This document shows positions 55,213 through 64,000 of a DNA stretch of 64,000 nucleotides, piece after piece (position 1 is the first letter of the stretch; each line of letters opens with the position of its first letter). The notes under the pieces were generated by a model. That model did no database searches. It was not told the origin of the DNA and saw nothing but the letters and a program-made list of their open reading frames with translations. The DNA lies in the NCBI RefSeq assembly GCF_014127105.1, contig NZ_CP059902.1, positions 3,532,501 to 3,596,500 on the forward strand, in the 5' to 3' direction. The DNA is from Devosia sp. MC521. Lineage in GTDB: Bacteria > Pseudomonadota > Alphaproteobacteria > Rhizobiales > Devosiaceae. A program made the position numbers and the translations under genes.

Positions 55213-55221
55213 ACTCACCCT

Positions 55222-55824
55222 ATGCTTATTCTCGCCTCCACCAGCAAAACACGTAAGTCTTTGTTAGATAACGCAGGTTTGCGCTTCAGCAGCCATGCTG
55301 CAGATGTGGACGAACGTGCCGAGGAACGCGCCGCTTCTGAGGCCGGAGGCGATGGCCGAGACGTCGCATTACTACTGGCGCGGCGCAAGGCGGAAGCTGT
55401 TTCGAGCCTCTTTCCTCACGCAATGGTTATCGGCGCTGACCAAACTTTGGCTCTCGGGCCAGATCTTTTGCACAAGCCTTCCTCAAGCCAATCGGCTGCC
55501 GACCAGCTTGATCTGCTGCGCGGCAAAACCCATCGGCTCCATGCCGGAGTTTCGCTCGTTCAGAATGGGCTTGAACTTTGGTCCCACCTTGAGAGTGCCG
55601 AACTAACCATGCGCGAGTTTACCCCCGAAGAGCGCGATGATTTGCTCATGCTAGAGGGGGAAGCAGTGTTAACTACGGTTGGTGGTTATCGCTTGGAAGG
55701 CCCATCCATTCGCCTTTTTGAAAAGGTGAGCGGCGACTACTTTACTATTCTGGGGCTTCCCCTATTGCCCCTCCTTCAAGCTTTGCGCGATTTTGCGCCG
55801 GACCTTCTAACTCCTCAGGACTAA
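55222..55824 (+). CDS. maf: Maf-family nucleotide pyrophosphatase
   Basis: 200 residues. Maf proteins hydrolyse non-canonical nucleoside triphosphates and affect septation. LILASTSKTRKSLLDNAGL at the N-terminus and the central VIGADQTLALG correspond to the family; the C-terminal GGYRLEGPSIRLFEKVSGDYFTILGLPL is diagnostic. It is the first gene to the right of the proposed origin and starts the maf-aroE-coaE-dnaQ unit (3-bp gap to aroE). Confidence 0.94.
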   Translation: MLILASTSKTRKSLLDNAGLRFSSHAADVDERAEERAASEAGGDGRDVALLLARRKAEAVSSLFPHAMVIGADQTLALGPDLLHKPSSSQSAADQLDLLRGKTHRLHAGVSLVQNGLELWSHLESAELTMREFTPEERDDLLMLEGEAVLTTVGGYRLEGPSIRLFEKVSGDYFTILGLPLLPLLQALRDFAPDLLTPQD

Positions 55825-55827
55825 TCC

Positions 55828-56655
55828 TTGACCACCAAGGCTTTTGTTATCGGGCATCCGATTGCCCATTCCCGTTCGCCGCTCATTCACGGCACTTGGT
55901 TGGCCGAACATGGCATTGACGGAAGTTATGAAGCGATTGACGTTGCCCCAGATGCCTTGCCGGCTTTCTTTGAGCGGTTGCGTGGTGGCGAATTCGCTGG
56001 TGGCAATGTCACCATTCCCCACAAAGAGGCCGTCTTTGCGCTGTGCGATGAGGTTGACCCTCTGGCACTTAGCATTGGTGCTGTGAACACGCTAATTGCC
56101 CGCGACGGCCGCGTGACCGGCACCAATACCGACTATCTTGGTTTCCTTGGCAATCTTGATCAGGGAGCACCAAATTGGTCTGACGGGGCCAAGCCGGCGA
56201 TCGTGCTGGGTGCGGGCGGAGCCTCACGCGCCATTCTCGTGGCTTTGGCCAGTCGTTCTATTCCCGTCATCCTTCTCAATCGCACGCGCGAAACAGCGGA
56301 TCGTTTGGCTCAGGAATTGGATGGGGACATCACGGTAGCGCCTATCGACGCCTTTAACGATGTGGCGCCGCACGCCGGTTCGGTCGTTAACACCACCTCG
56401 GTTGGCATGCATGGCTCGCGTTTCGAGAATTTAGATCTCTCACGTTTGCAGCTCGGCTCTCTGGTGACAGATATCGTTTATTCGCCACTCGTGACCCCGC
56501 TTTTGGCGGATGCGCAAAAGCTTGGCTTACAAACCGTTGATGGATTGGGCATGCTCTTGCATCAGGCCGTTCCCGGCTTTGCGGCCTGGTTTGGTGTTAC
56601 GCCACAGGTGAGTGCTCAATTGCGCGCCCGTATTGAAGCCACTTTGGGGCATTGA
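55828..56655 (+). CDS. aroE: Shikimate dehydrogenase
   Basis: 275 residues from TTG 55828, 3 bp after maf. It reduces 3-dehydroshikimate with NADPH. IGHPIAHSRSPLIHG (shikimate-binding SRS), the catalytic Lys in NVTIPHKEAVF, and LGAGGASRAILVAL for the cofactor are intact, as is NTTSVGMHG. It ends 3 bp before coaE. Confidence 0.97.
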   Translation: MTTKAFVIGHPIAHSRSPLIHGTWLAEHGIDGSYEAIDVAPDALPAFFERLRGGEFAGGNVTIPHKEAVFALCDEVDPLALSIGAVNTLIARDGRVTGTNTDYLGFLGNLDQGAPNWSDGAKPAIVLGAGGASRAILVALASRSIPVILLNRTRETADRLAQELDGDITVAPIDAFNDVAPHAGSVVNTTSVGMHGSRFENLDLSRLQLGSLVTDIVYSPLVTPLLADAQKLGLQTVDGLGMLLHQAVPGFAAWFGVTPQVSAQLRARIEATLGH

Positions 56656-56658
56656 TCC

Positions 56659-57255
56659 ATGTATAAGCTTGGCGTCACCGGCTCGATCGCGACAGGAAAA
56701 TCTACGGTTCTTGAGGGCTTTTCAAAGCTCGGCGTACCGGTGTTTTCTGCCGATCAGGCTGTCGCTGAGCTTTATTCGGGTGGTGCAGCCAAGGAGGTTG
56801 AGGCGCTGTTTCCAGGTGTTCTCGAACATGGTGTTGTGAACCGTCAAACTCTTTCCCTCAAACTAGCTGCTGATCCATCCGGCTTTGCGCGCTTAGAAGC
56901 TCTCGTCCATCCGCTGGTTCGTAAGAAGATTGCCCAGTTTTTGGCGGCATCAGAAAAAGCGGGTCATGCGCTCGCGGTCGTCGAAGTGCCCCTCCTGTTC
57001 GAAAGCGGCTTCAACTACGGCTTCGATGGTATCGCTGTTACTCATGTAAGCAGCGCTCTCCAACGCGATCGTGTTCTCGCGCGTCCCGGCATGACCGTGG
57101 ATAAGATGGAGACCATCATTGCCCGGCAGATGCCGCAGGCAGCAAAGATGGAACGAGCAAATTATCTCTTTGACACCGAGCAGACGCGCGAACGAATTGA
57201 AGCGCAGATTGCTCAGCTGGTCGAAGATGTACGAGCGAAGCGGGATATCAAATGA
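56659..57255 (+). CDS. coaE: Dephospho-CoA kinase
   Basis: 198 residues. It makes the last step of CoA synthesis. P-loop GSIATGKSTV is near 8-17, FSADQAVAELY follows, and VVEVPLLFESGF is the family block. Its stop overlaps the dnaQ start by 4 bases. Confidence 0.97.
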   Translation: MYKLGVTGSIATGKSTVLEGFSKLGVPVFSADQAVAELYSGGAAKEVEALFPGVLEHGVVNRQTLSLKLAADPSGFARLEALVHPLVRKKIAQFLAASEKAGHALAVVEVPLLFESGFNYGFDGIAVTHVSSALQRDRVLARPGMTVDKMETIIARQMPQAAKMERANYLFDTEQTRERIEAQIAQLVEDVRAKRDIK

Positions 57256-57968
57256 TCAGAGAAATCGTCCTCGATACCGAAACCACAGGTCTGTCTCCGC
57301 AAGGCGGCGATCGCTTGGTTGAAATCGGGGGCGTGGAGCTGATCAACCACATCCCTACCGGTAAACATTATCACGTCTATATCAATCCTCAGCGCTCGAT
57401 GCCCGAGGAAGCTTTTCGCGTTCACGGGCTGAGCGAAGAGTTTCTATCCGGCAAGCCACTGTTTAAGGATGTGGTCGCCGAGTTCCTCGAGTTTATCGGG
57501 GACTCGACCTTGGTCATCCACAACGCGCCTTTCGATATGGGCTTCCTCAACCACCAGCTCGATGGCCTGGGCAAACCGAAGCTGAGCAATCCCGTTATCG
57601 ATACGGTGATGGTGGCTCGGGCCAAACATCCAGGGGCACGCGTGAGCTTGGATGCGCTGTGTAAGGTCTACGGCATTGATAATTCGCGCCGCACGCTCCA
57701 CGGCGCTTTGCTCGATAGTGAGATCCTAGCCGAGGTCTATCTTGAGCTTATTGGCGGTAAACAGGTCAGCCTTGCCCTTGCCGCGGAAGCCGAGACAACA
57801 GCGGCCGAGACAGTGGTTACGCGTGTGCCGGTTTTGCCGCGCCCCAGCCCTTTGCCGAACCGTATCCAAGCTGAAGAATTTGCTGCCCATGAGGCCTTTG
57901 TTGCCAAAATGGGTGATAGCGCCATTTGGGGTAAATACCGTGACCCCGCGTCAGAGACATCCCAATAA
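57252..57968 (+). CDS. dnaQ: DNA polymerase III epsilon subunit (proofreading exonuclease)
   Basis: 238 residues. The 3'-5' exonuclease motifs are present: ExoI LDTETTGLSP near 6-15, ExoII HNAPFDMGFL, and ExoIII HGALLDSEILAEVY. The C-terminal tail contains the linker to the alpha subunit. ATGA overlap with coaE. Encoded with maf, aroE and coaE immediately right of the proposed origin. Confidence 0.97.
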   Translation: MIREIVLDTETTGLSPQGGDRLVEIGGVELINHIPTGKHYHVYINPQRSMPEEAFRVHGLSEEFLSGKPLFKDVVAEFLEFIGDSTLVIHNAPFDMGFLNHQLDGLGKPKLSNPVIDTVMVARAKHPGARVSLDALCKVYGIDNSRRTLHGALLDSEILAEVYLELIGGKQVSLALAAEAETTAAETVVTRVPVLPRPSPLPNRIQAEEFAAHEAFVAKMGDSAIWGKYRDPASETSQ

Positions 57969-57998
57969 AAAAGACCCCGGCGCAAACCGGGGTCTTTT
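57969..57998. terminator. Bidirectional terminator between dnaQ and secB
   Basis: AAAAGACCCCGG (57969-57980) and CCGGGGTCTTTT (57987-57998), 6-nt loop, perfect stem; it serves both convergent genes. Confidence 0.95.
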
Positions 57999-58019
57999 CA
58001 TATTCGATAGAGCGAAAGC

Positions 58020-58532
58020 TTAGTTCAGCTTTGGCGCTTCTTCGGTTGCCGGTGCGGTATTGTTCTGCGCTGCGAGCTTGGCAAGGTTCTGACGGTAGAT
58101 CACCGAGAAATCGACCGGTTCCATCATCAGTGGCGGGAAGCCGCCCTGCTGGGTAACGCTGGCGAGAACCTGACGGGCGAATGGGAAGATTAGGCGTGGG
58201 CATTCGACCATCAGCAGCGGCGAAAGCTGTGCTTCTGGAATGTTGCGAATGCGGAAAATGCCGCCGTAAACGAGTTCAACGTTGAACAGTACGTTTTCTT
58301 CGCGCTGCGCCTTGGCGTTGAGGGTCAGCTCAACAGCAAACACTTCGTCGCTCTGCTTCTTCACGCCGACCGAGATCGAGACGTTGAAGTTCGGGTTGGT
58401 GCCAGCGGTAAGAAGGCTGTTGGGAGCACCCGGATTTTCGAAAGAAAGATCGCGGATATACTGACCCATCAGGTTCATGCTGGGCTGGTTACCGGATTCC
58501 GGCGCAGCCGCGCCCTGGGTCTCATCGGCCAT
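58020..58532 (-). CDS. secB: Protein-export chaperone SecB
   Basis: 170 residues. It keeps precursors unfolded and hands them to SecA. QYIRDLSFENPGAP near 28-41 is the peptide-binding signature, VELTLNAKAQREENVLFNVELVYGGIF the tetramer core, and CPRLIFPFARQVLASVTQQGGFPPLMMEPVDF the SecA-binding region. The 3' end lies beside the shared terminator. Confidence 0.97.
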   Translation of the reverse strand: MADETQGAAAPESGNQPSMNLMGQYIRDLSFENPGAPNSLLTAGTNPNFNVSISVGVKKQSDEVFAVELTLNAKAQREENVLFNVELVYGGIFRIRNIPEAQLSPLLMVECPRLIFPFARQVLASVTQQGGFPPLMMEPVDFSVIYRQNLAKLAAQNNTAPATEEAPKLN

Positions 58533-58610
58533 TATGCTTGGTCCTTCTTCGTTCGGATCACCGAGAAATACTGGCCTTGGGCTAGCACTTTTGCCTTAGG
58601 CAAACAAGCG

Positions 58611-59072
58611 TTAGCCGTCTTTACGCCAATCGTCTTTGTCGAGGTCAATCGTGCGTTGTGGTTCCGCGCGGAAATCATAGCTTTCGTCTGCGCGGCGATA
58701 GCTGGTTGTGGTTTCTACCACGGTCACATTCTTGGCCAACTGGCCAAAGAGGAACCCGCGCACTGTTGGCAGCAACAGCAGCAGCGCCACGATATCGCTG
58801 ATAAAACCAGGGATCAGTAAAAACATTGCAGCGACGCCAATCATGGTCGCGTCAAACATGGTCCGGCCAGGCACCGTTCCCTGATTAACATTTGTGCGCA
58901 GTCGATTGATCGCGCCAAGGCCTTGTTGTCGAAGCAGAAAGCCACCCAAAACAGCAGCTAGGATAACCAGCCCGAGCGTTGGTAATAGGCCGATGGCGCG
59001 CCCAACCACGACAAACATGGCAATTTCCAACAAGGGCAGTGCGATAAAACCGAAGAGGATAAATCGACCCAC
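58611..59072 (-). CDS. fxsA: FxsA-family membrane protein
   Basis: 153 residues with hydrophobic segments at about 4-25, 28-45 and 78-110. The family pattern LFGFIALPLLEIAMFVVVG is followed by RQQGLGAINRLRTNVNQG and MIGVAAMFLLIPGFISDIVALLLLLP. FxsA affects phage T7 exclusion in E. coli; its housekeeping role is unknown. It is 78 bp upstream of secB in the same direction. Confidence 0.92.
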   Translation of the reverse strand: MGRFILFGFIALPLLEIAMFVVVGRAIGLLPTLGLVILAAVLGGFLLRQQGLGAINRLRTNVNQGTVPGRTMFDATMIGVAAMFLLIPGFISDIVALLLLLPTVRGFLFGQLAKNVTVVETTTSYRRADESYDFRAEPQRTIDLDKDDWRKDG

Positions 59073-59242
59073 GGTTGCAGCCTTTCGCTAAAGTACCGCG
59101 TTGAAACCGCGGGAAATGACATTGCAGCCCATGTGAACTGGTTTTGGGCTAAAGCTTTGCCTATATATAGGGACAACTGCTGGCCAATCGAGCGCCAGAA
59201 CCAAAATTTGTCGATGCCGACCAGCCCAAGGTGCCTTAATCA

Positions 59243-59968
59243 ATGGATGATTTTCTCGACCTGCCGACCCTGATTGCCATCGTCGTGGCCGTATTCGTCC
59301 TTTTCCGCCTTCGTTCCGTGCTCGGCACACGCACGGGCAACGAACGTCCGCCTGTTGATCGGTCGCGTTCTGCCAACACTGAAAGCAAGGCTGACACTGA
59401 CGATACGGTCGTGCCGATTCGTCCGCATTCGCCAGCAAGCGCACCCGATCTCGATGACGAGCGTCGTGCCCGTAAGCTTGAAGCTGAAATCGACCAGTTC
59501 TCGCGCGGCGATATGGAACTAGCCGAAGGCCTCAAGGCAGCAGCTGCCGCCGATTCGACCTTTACGCCGAAGTCCTTCCTTGAAGGGGCCAAGGCCGCAT
59601 ATGAAATGATCATTACCGCCTATGCGGAAGGTGATCGTCAGACGCTCAAGAACCTCCTCGAAAAGGACGTGTTTGAAGGCTTCCAACGCGCCATCGCCGA
59701 TCGGGAAGCGGCCGGCCATAAGGTAGACTTCACCTTTGTCGGTCTGCCAAAGATCGAGTTCTCTCAGGCCGAAGATGATCGCAAGAATGTGCTGGTAACG
59801 ATCCGTTTCCACGCCGAAGTGGTTTCCGCGACGCGCAACGCAGTGGGTGACCTTGTCGAAGGCAACGCCGATCAGGTCCAGATGATTGCCGATGAGTGGA
59901 CCTTCGCTCGCAATCCAAAGTCGCGTGATCCTAACTGGAAGGTCGTTACGACCAACCAGCTCGACTAG
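59243..59968 (+). CDS. Tim44/TimA-like membrane-associated protein
   Basis: 241 residues. One N-terminal membrane helix (about 8-25) and a charged linker lead to a C-terminal Tim44-like domain (about 95-241: FLEGAKAAYEMIITAYAEGDRQTLKNLL, ending ADEWTFARNPKSRDPNWKVV). It is the alphaproteobacterial relative of mitochondrial Tim44, whose role in bacteria is uncertain, perhaps peripheral to export. In relatives a membrane-bound lytic transglycosylase gene (mltA) lies directly downstream; here only 28 bp separate it from the Smr gene. Confidence 0.92.
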   Translation: MDDFLDLPTLIAIVVAVFVLFRLRSVLGTRTGNERPPVDRSRSANTESKADTDDTVVPIRPHSPASAPDLDDERRARKLEAEIDQFSRGDMELAEGLKAAAAADSTFTPKSFLEGAKAAYEMIITAYAEGDRQTLKNLLEKDVFEGFQRAIADREAAGHKVDFTFVGLPKIEFSQAEDDRKNVLVTIRFHAEVVSATRNAVGDLVEGNADQVQMIADEWTFARNPKSRDPNWKVVTTNQLD

Positions 59969-59996
59969 TTCTTAATTCTTCTGTTGCGGCAGGCAC

Positions 59997-60587
59997 ATGT
60001 CTAAACGAGACCAACGGCGCCTGCCGCACGACTTTCACCTCTGGACCCAAGTCTCGGAAACGGTTGATCCGTTGCGGCGGAAAGGCTTGATGAAATTGGG
60101 GGGCGGTCCGCTCCCCGTTCCTGAGGAGTTTGCCCCTCCCCCAGTTCCCGAGAAAAAGGCACCGCCGAAAAAACTCACCCTCGGCAAGCCATTCCTTCCC
60201 CCTTATGTGCCGCCTAAGCCGATTGCGAGCGTGCCTGACAAGGCGCTAGACCCTGACATTCATAAGAAGGTGCGCCGTGGTCGGATTGAGATCGACGGTA
60301 AGATCGACCTCCATGGCATGACACAAGCTGAGGCGCGCGGGGCGCTTTATCGCTATATTGTCACGCGAGCCTCCTACGGAGCGCGGACTATTTTGGTTAT
60401 TACCGGCAAGGGGATCAAAACAGACAATGACTATATCTCAGCGATGAGTGAGCGGGGGATTTTGCGCACAATGCTGCCAATCTGGCTTTCTGAGCCGGCT
60501 CTGGCTCCATTGGTTTCGGGCTGGAGCATGGCAGCGCGTGGTCATGGTGGCGAGGGGGCGTGGTATGTGCGCCTGCGGCGGACATGA
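59997..60587 (+). CDS. Smr-domain protein
   Basis: 196 residues. A proline-rich basic N-terminal part (about 35-85) precedes one Smr domain (about 98-194) with the DLHGMTQAEARGAL motif and VITGKGIKT loop. Smr domains nick or cut nucleic acids, often RNA on stalled ribosomes. ATG overlaps no gene upstream; the stop overlaps the XRE start (ATGA). Confidence 0.93.
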   Translation: MSKRDQRRLPHDFHLWTQVSETVDPLRRKGLMKLGGGPLPVPEEFAPPPVPEKKAPPKKLTLGKPFLPPYVPPKPIASVPDKALDPDIHKKVRRGRIEIDGKIDLHGMTQAEARGALYRYIVTRASYGARTILVITGKGIKTDNDYISAMSERGILRTMLPIWLSEPALAPLVSGWSMAARGHGGEGAWYVRLRRT

Positions 60588-60952
60588 CACCACTGGGTAT
60601 GAAGTTGCGTGCCATGCGTGAGGCGCGTGGCATATCGCTCAAAGAAATGGCTGCCGCGTTGAACGTGTCGAGCGCCTATCTCTCGGCCCTGGAACATGGC
60701 AAGCGCGGCGTGCCGACCAGTTTCCTTCTCCACCGCATCATCGCATTTTTCAATGTGATTTGGGATGAGGCTGAGGAGCTCCAGCGCCTGGCAGAAATCT
60801 CTGATCCCAAGGTGACTATAGACACGGGTGGTATGGCGCCCGAGGCAACGGAGTTATCCAATCGCTTGCGCGATAACCTCCACCGCCTTGAGCCTGAAGA
60901 TTTTAAGTACCTTCGCGATGAGCTGATGAAGCGAGCCACGCGAAAGAGGTGA
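60584..60952 (+). CDS. XRE-family helix-turn-helix regulator
   Basis: 122 residues from ATG 60584 overlapping the Smr stop; an in-frame start at 60560 lies inside the Smr gene. The HTH (about 10-45) reads MREARGISLKEMAAALNVSSAYLSALEHGKRG, followed by a short helical C-terminal part. It is a conserved neighbour of the Smr gene upstream of hslU in Rhizobiales. Target is unknown. Confidence 0.92.
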   Translation: MTPLGMKLRAMREARGISLKEMAAALNVSSAYLSALEHGKRGVPTSFLLHRIIAFFNVIWDEAEELQRLAEISDPKVTIDTGGMAPEATELSNRLRDNLHRLEPEDFKYLRDELMKRATRKR

Positions 60953-60958
60953 GATGCA

Positions 60959-60988
60959 AAAAGCCCCGGCACTGTGTCCGGGGCTTTT
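60959..60988. terminator. Bidirectional terminator between the XRE gene and hslU
   Basis: AAAAGCCCCGG (60959-60969) and CCGGGGCTTTT (60978-60988) around an 8-nt loop; T-run follows in both directions. Confidence 0.93.
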
Positions 60989-60990
60989 TG

Positions 60991-62301
60991 TTAGAGAACG
61001 TATTTCGACAGGTCGGTATCCCCGGCCAAGATGCCAACCTTTTCTCTTACGAACGCAGCGTCGATGCTAATCGTCGTCCCCGCGCGGTCCGGAGCATCGA
61101 AGGAAATCTCTTCAACGAGACGTTCCATAACTGTCTGCAAACGACGGGCACCGATGTTTTCAACGGTGGAGTTGACCGTCACCGCCGCGTCAGCAATCGC
61201 TTCAATGGCGTCTGGGGTGATTTCCAATGTGACGCCTTCAGTGCCCATCAGCGCAACATATTGCTTGATAAGGCTTGCCTCAGTGTCCGAAAGGATGCCG
61301 ATGAAATCTTCGCGCGTGAGCGCTTTCAATTCCACACGGATCGGCAGACGGCCCTGAAGCTCTGGCAGCAAGTCGCTTGGTTTGGCGACATGGAACGCAC
61401 CGGAAGCGATGAAGAGAATATGGTCTGTTTTCACCGGGCCGTATTTCGTCGCAACGGTTGTACCTTCGATCAGCGGCAGGAGGTCGCGCTGAACCCCTTC
61501 ACGCGACGGACCACCCTGTGGGCTGCCTTCGCGAGCCGCGACCTTGTCGATTTCGTCGATGAAGACGATGCCGTGGTTTTCGACCAGTTCGATGGCTTCG
61601 GTCTTGAGTTGATCCTGATCGAGCAGCTTGTCTGCCTCCTCAGCGATCAGCGGCTCATACGCGTCCTTCACCTTGACCTTGCGCTTAACCCCGCGACCGC
61701 CCATTGCCTGCTTGAACATGTCAGAAAGATTGATCATGCCAATGCCGCCATTTGGCATCCCTGGCATTTCAAATCCGCCCGTGTTCGCCGCTGGCTGCAA
61801 TTCGATCTCGAGCTCTTTGTCGTCGAGCTCATTATTGCGCAGCTTGTTGCGGAAGCTGTCGCGCGTCGATGGTGTGGCCGAAGTGCCAACCAAAGCATCG
61901 AGCACGCGCTCTTCTGCATTATGGTGGGCCTGAGCCTCGACATCACGACGGCGCTTGTCCCGCAGAACTGTTATGCCGGCCTCGACGAGATCGCGGATGA
62001 TCTGCTCGACGTCGCGCCCCACGTAGCCCACTTCCGTGAACTTAGTCGCTTCAACTTTGACGAAGGGTGCCTGCGCAAGGCGGGCAAGACGGCGAGAAAT
62101 CTCAGTCTTGCCAACGCCGGTTGGCCCGATCATCAGGATATTTTTAGGGGTGACCTCGCGGCGCAATTCGGGAGGAAGCTGCTGGCGACGCCAACGATTG
62201 CGCAAAGCCACGGCGACGGCGCGCTTGGCGTCGGACTGACCCACAATGTGGCGATCAAGCTCAGAGACAATCTCGCGCGGCGAAAAATTGGTTTCACTCA
62301 T
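60991..62301 (-). CDS. hslU: ATP-dependent protease ATPase subunit HslU
   Basis: 436 residues from ATG 62301 ([16 protein letters not shown]); GTG 62310 would add three. It unfolds substrates for HslV. P-loop [12 protein letters not shown] near 53-64, Walker [13 protein letters not shown], sensor residues in [11 protein letters not shown], and the C-terminal KYVL tail that docks in HslV are present. The start overlaps the end of the GNAT gene by 8 bp. Confidence 0.98.
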   Translation of the reverse strand: MSETNFSPREIVSELDRHIVGQSDAKRAVAVALRNRWRRQQLPPELRREVTPKNILMIGPTGVGKTEISRRLARLAQAPFVKVEATKFTEVGYVGRDVEQIIRDLVEAGITVLRDKRRRDVEAQAHHNAEERVLDALVGTSATPSTRDSFRNKLRNNELDDKELEIELQPAANTGGFEMPGMPNGGIGMINLSDMFKQAMGGRGVKRKVKVKDAYEPLIAEEADKLLDQDQLKTEAIELVENHGIVFIDEIDKVAAREGSPQGGPSREGVQRDLLPLIEGTTVATKYGPVKTDHILFIASGAFHVAKPSDLLPELQGRLPIRVELKALTREDFIGILSDTEASLIKQYVALMGTEGVTLEITPDAIEAIADAAVTVNSTVENIGARRLQTVMERLVEEISFDAPDRAGTTISIDAAFVREKVGILAGDTDLSKYVL

Positions 62302-62839
62302 CTTTTTCACTTTCGGAAGTGCGCTGGGGCGAAGCTGGATGATTATCCAGGAAGCGCACCATCAGGTGTTCGTCGATAAATCGACCATTCACATAGAGGT
62401 AGCGGGGCTCTGTCCCATAGACCGTAAAGCCCAGCCGCTTGTAGAGTTTGAGCGCTGGTTCGTTCTCCGACCACACACCGAGATGAAGTTGGATAACGCG
62501 GGTCTGCGCATACTCCACAACAGTATTGATCAGTGCTTCAGCCATGCCCGAACCGCGATGTTCGGGGCGAACATAGACCTGAATGAGCCAGCCGCGATGC
62601 TGTTCTTTCCGGCCTTCGGCTTGATAAAAGGCTGCAATACCACCGAGCGAGCCTGTGTCGGTCTCCGCTGCAAAGACAGAGAGACTTTCAAGCGTTTCGG
62701 TCAGCTCGGCATCGGTCTTTTGCAAAAAGCCCTCTGCTGAAGCGACGAAAGCTTCCGGATGATTGGTGAGGGCTTCAAGCCGAATGGCCCGATAGTTTGC
62801 CTCATCCCCTGCCCGCAATTGCCGGATAGAATGGGTCAC
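62294..62839 (-). CDS. GNAT-family N-acetyltransferase between hslV and hslU
   Basis: 181 residues with the complete acetyltransferase fold: [21 protein letters not shown] carries the Q/R-x-x-G-x-G/A acetyl-CoA loop near 88-102, and [20 protein letters not shown] is the C-terminal motif. It lies 2 bp after hslV and overlaps hslU, so it is a true member of this operon. Whether it acetylates a protein or a small molecule is unknown. Confidence 0.93.
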   Translation of the reverse strand: MTHSIRQLRAGDEANYRAIRLEALTNHPEAFVASAEGFLQKTDAELTETLESLSVFAAETDTGSLGGIAAFYQAEGRKEQHRGWLIQVYVRPEHRGSGMAEALINTVVEYAQTRVIQLHLGVWSENEPALKLYKRLGFTVYGTEPRYLYVNGRFIDEHLMVRFLDNHPASPQRTSESEKDE

Positions 62840-62841
62840 GA

Positions 62842-63396
62842 TTAGAGCTCGATGGTTTCGATCGTCACATTGCCATTGGTGTAGACGCAGATTTCTTCTG
62901 CAATCTTCATGGCGCGACGGGCAATATCTTCGGCATCAAGTTCGGTCGCCTGATGGAGAGCGAGTGCAGCCGAATGGGCGTAATTGCCGCCTGAGCCGAT
63001 TGCGATAACGCCATGGTCTGGGGTCAGCACGTCGCCATTGCCGGTGAGGACCAACGTATCGGTCTTGTCGGCAACGATCATCATGGCTTCGAGTTTGCGC
63101 AAATAGCGATCGGTGCGCCAATCCTTGGCTAGTTCCACCGCCGCCCGCATCAACTGATCAGGATATTGCTCAAGCTTGGCTTCGAGCCGTTCGAAGAGGG
63201 TGAAGGCATCAGCGGTCGATCCGGCAAAGCCGCCGATCACCTTGCCACCAGCCAGACGGCGCACCTTGCGCGCGCCATGTTTCATTACGGTTGGGCCAAT
63301 GGATACCTGACCATCGCCAGCCACCACGACCTTATTGCCCTTGCGCACCGACACGATGGTTGTGCCGTGCCACCCGGGAGATTGATGTTCACTCAT
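62842..63396 (-). CDS. hslV: ATP-dependent protease subunit HslV
   Basis: 184 residues from ATG 63396; the open frame to 63504 is longer than needed. The catalytic Thr is T12 in [12 protein letters not shown], so an 11-residue propeptide is removed. [23 protein letters not shown] and [14 protein letters not shown] are family blocks. It forms the proteasome-like double ring with HslU caps. Divergent from hisB over 155 bp, where no sigma-32-type promoter was convincing. Confidence 0.97.
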   Translation of the reverse strand: MSEHQSPGWHGTTIVSVRKGNKVVVAGDGQVSIGPTVMKHGARKVRRLAGGKVIGGFAGSTADAFTLFERLEAKLEQYPDQLMRAAVELAKDWRTDRYLRKLEAMMIVADKTDTLVLTGNGDVLTPDHGVIAIGSGGNYAHSAALALHQATELDAEDIARRAMKIAEEICVYTNGNVTIETIEL

Positions 63397-63551
63397 GTTG
63401 GGAAAGTCTCCAAACTGTTGATACCTATTTAGGAGGCTTCGCTGAGATTGCAATGCGTGGAGGGAGCGTCGACCAAAGCACAAAGCAACGCAATCTTTAT
63501 GCATCCCCGCATATCTGGTAGGGACGATCCGTCCGCTCGGAGAAAAGACAT

Positions 63552-64000
63552 ATGCGTACCGCTTCCATCGCTCGTAAAACCAATGAGACCGAAATTTCGG
63601 TTAGCATCAATCTCGATGGCACCGGCGCGCATTCTATGAAGACCGGCGTTGGCTTTTTCGACCATATGCTCGATCAGCTTTCCCGCCACTCGCTCATTGA
63701 TATGGAAATTGTCTGCAAGGGCGACCTGCACATTGATTTCCACCATACCGTGGAAGATGTCGGCATTGCGCTTGGCCAAGCAATTCGCGAAGCACTGGGC
63801 GATAAAAAGGGCATTCGCCGTTATGCCTCTTGCGACCTGCCGATGGATGGCACGCTGACCCGTGCCGCGCTCGACGTGTCAGGGCGCGCCTTCTTGGTGT
63901 TCAAGGCAGAGTTCAGCCGCGACAAAATCGGTGACATCGACACCGAGCTGTTCATGGAATTTTTCCAGGCTTTTGCGGTCAACGCTGGCATCACCCTGCA
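63552..64000 (+). CDS. hisB: Imidazoleglycerol-phosphate dehydratase, cut by the window edge
   Basis: The first 149 codons are visible and open to the end of the window. It dehydrates imidazoleglycerol phosphate in histidine synthesis. [16 protein letters not shown] (metal-binding His near 37), [15 protein letters not shown] (near 65) and the strand [16 protein letters not shown] are the known signatures. Start: ATG 63552, after GGAGAAAAGA. Divergent hslV-hisB is usual in Rhizobiales. Confidence 0.96.
   Translation, partial: MRTASIARKTNETEISVSINLDGTGAHSMKTGVGFFDHMLDQLSRHSLIDMEIVCKGDLHIDFHHTVEDVGIALGQAIREALGDKKGIRRYASCDLPMDGTLTRAALDVSGRAFLVFKAEFSRDKIGDIDTELFMEFFQAFAVNAGITL

Larger units (their letters stand above)
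54782..55221. other. Putative chromosomal replication origin (oriC)
   Basis: A 440-bp segment between hemE and maf with no gene. It contains AT-rich patches (such as 54823-54843 and 55035-55060), two perfect CtrA full sites and a degenerate one, eight GANTC sites, and two near-consensus DnaA boxes beside the maf start. The genes on the left read left and those on the right read right, as expected for an origin. In Caulobacter, the origin lies next to hemE; the rest is inference. Confidence 0.8.

Noticed and set aside
60949..62379. Long plus-strand open frame of 476 codons
   Set aside because: Shadow of hslU on the opposite strand.
1..64000. CRISPR array, insertion sequence or prophage
   Set aside because: No regularly spaced repeats, transposase or phage genes were seen on either strand.

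Overview
The window is chromosomal DNA of an alphaproteobacterium, most likely of the order Hyphomicrobiales (Rhizobiales) and perhaps Devosiaceae-like; the family guess is inference. The order of the genes at 42.5-64 kb (leuS-holA-parB-parA-rsmG-mnmG-mnmE-rho-hemJ-hemE | maf-aroE-coaE-dnaQ-secB-fxsA-timA-smr-xre-hslU-hslV-hisB) is the classic origin-proximal block of this group. No phage, insertion sequence or CRISPR array was seen.

0-14 kb: a DUF3445/N-demethylase-like gene cut by the left edge and apparently frameshifted, its MarR regulator, and a divergent cytochrome b561 gene share a palindromic control region. Then come a serine-beta-lactamase-fold protein, inorganic pyrophosphatase, a universal stress protein with an FNR/FixK-like box, and a TerB-like protein. 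Next is the SOS mutagenesis cassette imuA-imuB-dnaE2 behind a perfect LexA box, then phhB, a GGDEF-EAL protein and a FeeM/LuxI-like acyltransferase.

14-31 kb: tRNA-Thr(CGT); hemC-hemD-mitofilin-like-hemY on the minus strand; tsaD-gpsA-YciI-EVE on the plus strand; dapF-mtaB-ftsY-yciB on the minus strand; a JmjC-like gene followed in the same frame by a BcsL-type acetyltransferase that lacks a normal start; then ffh and rpsP. The usual rimM-trmD partners of rpsP are not next to it.

30-46 kb: a small orphan gene, leuB, a large periplasmic tricorn-like protease, RidA, an acetyltransferase, leuD, argC, deoD, rplS, xthA, a cyclic-nucleotide-binding protein, an OmpR-type response regulator, YggS, leuS and holA.

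46-55 kb is the partition and origin region. All genes from parB to hemE read leftward. A 440-bp gene-free segment between hemE and maf (54782-55221) looks like the chromosomal origin: it carries two perfect CtrA full sites, a degenerate third, eight GANTC sites (five within 37 bp) and near-consensus DnaA boxes. Genes on its right read rightward. Eight parS-like sites (one perfect, four near-perfect, three weaker) lie between 39.4 and 53.2 kb around parAB.

55-64 kb: maf-aroE-coaE-dnaQ, secB, fxsA, timA, an Smr protein with an XRE regulator, then hslV-GNAT-hslU reading left and hisB, cut by the right edge, reading right. The most noteworthy elements are the CtrA/CcrM-type origin, the parS array, the JmjC-GNAT junction, the terminator that appears to hide a ribosome binding site at 2.85 kb, and several breaks in the usual gene order.
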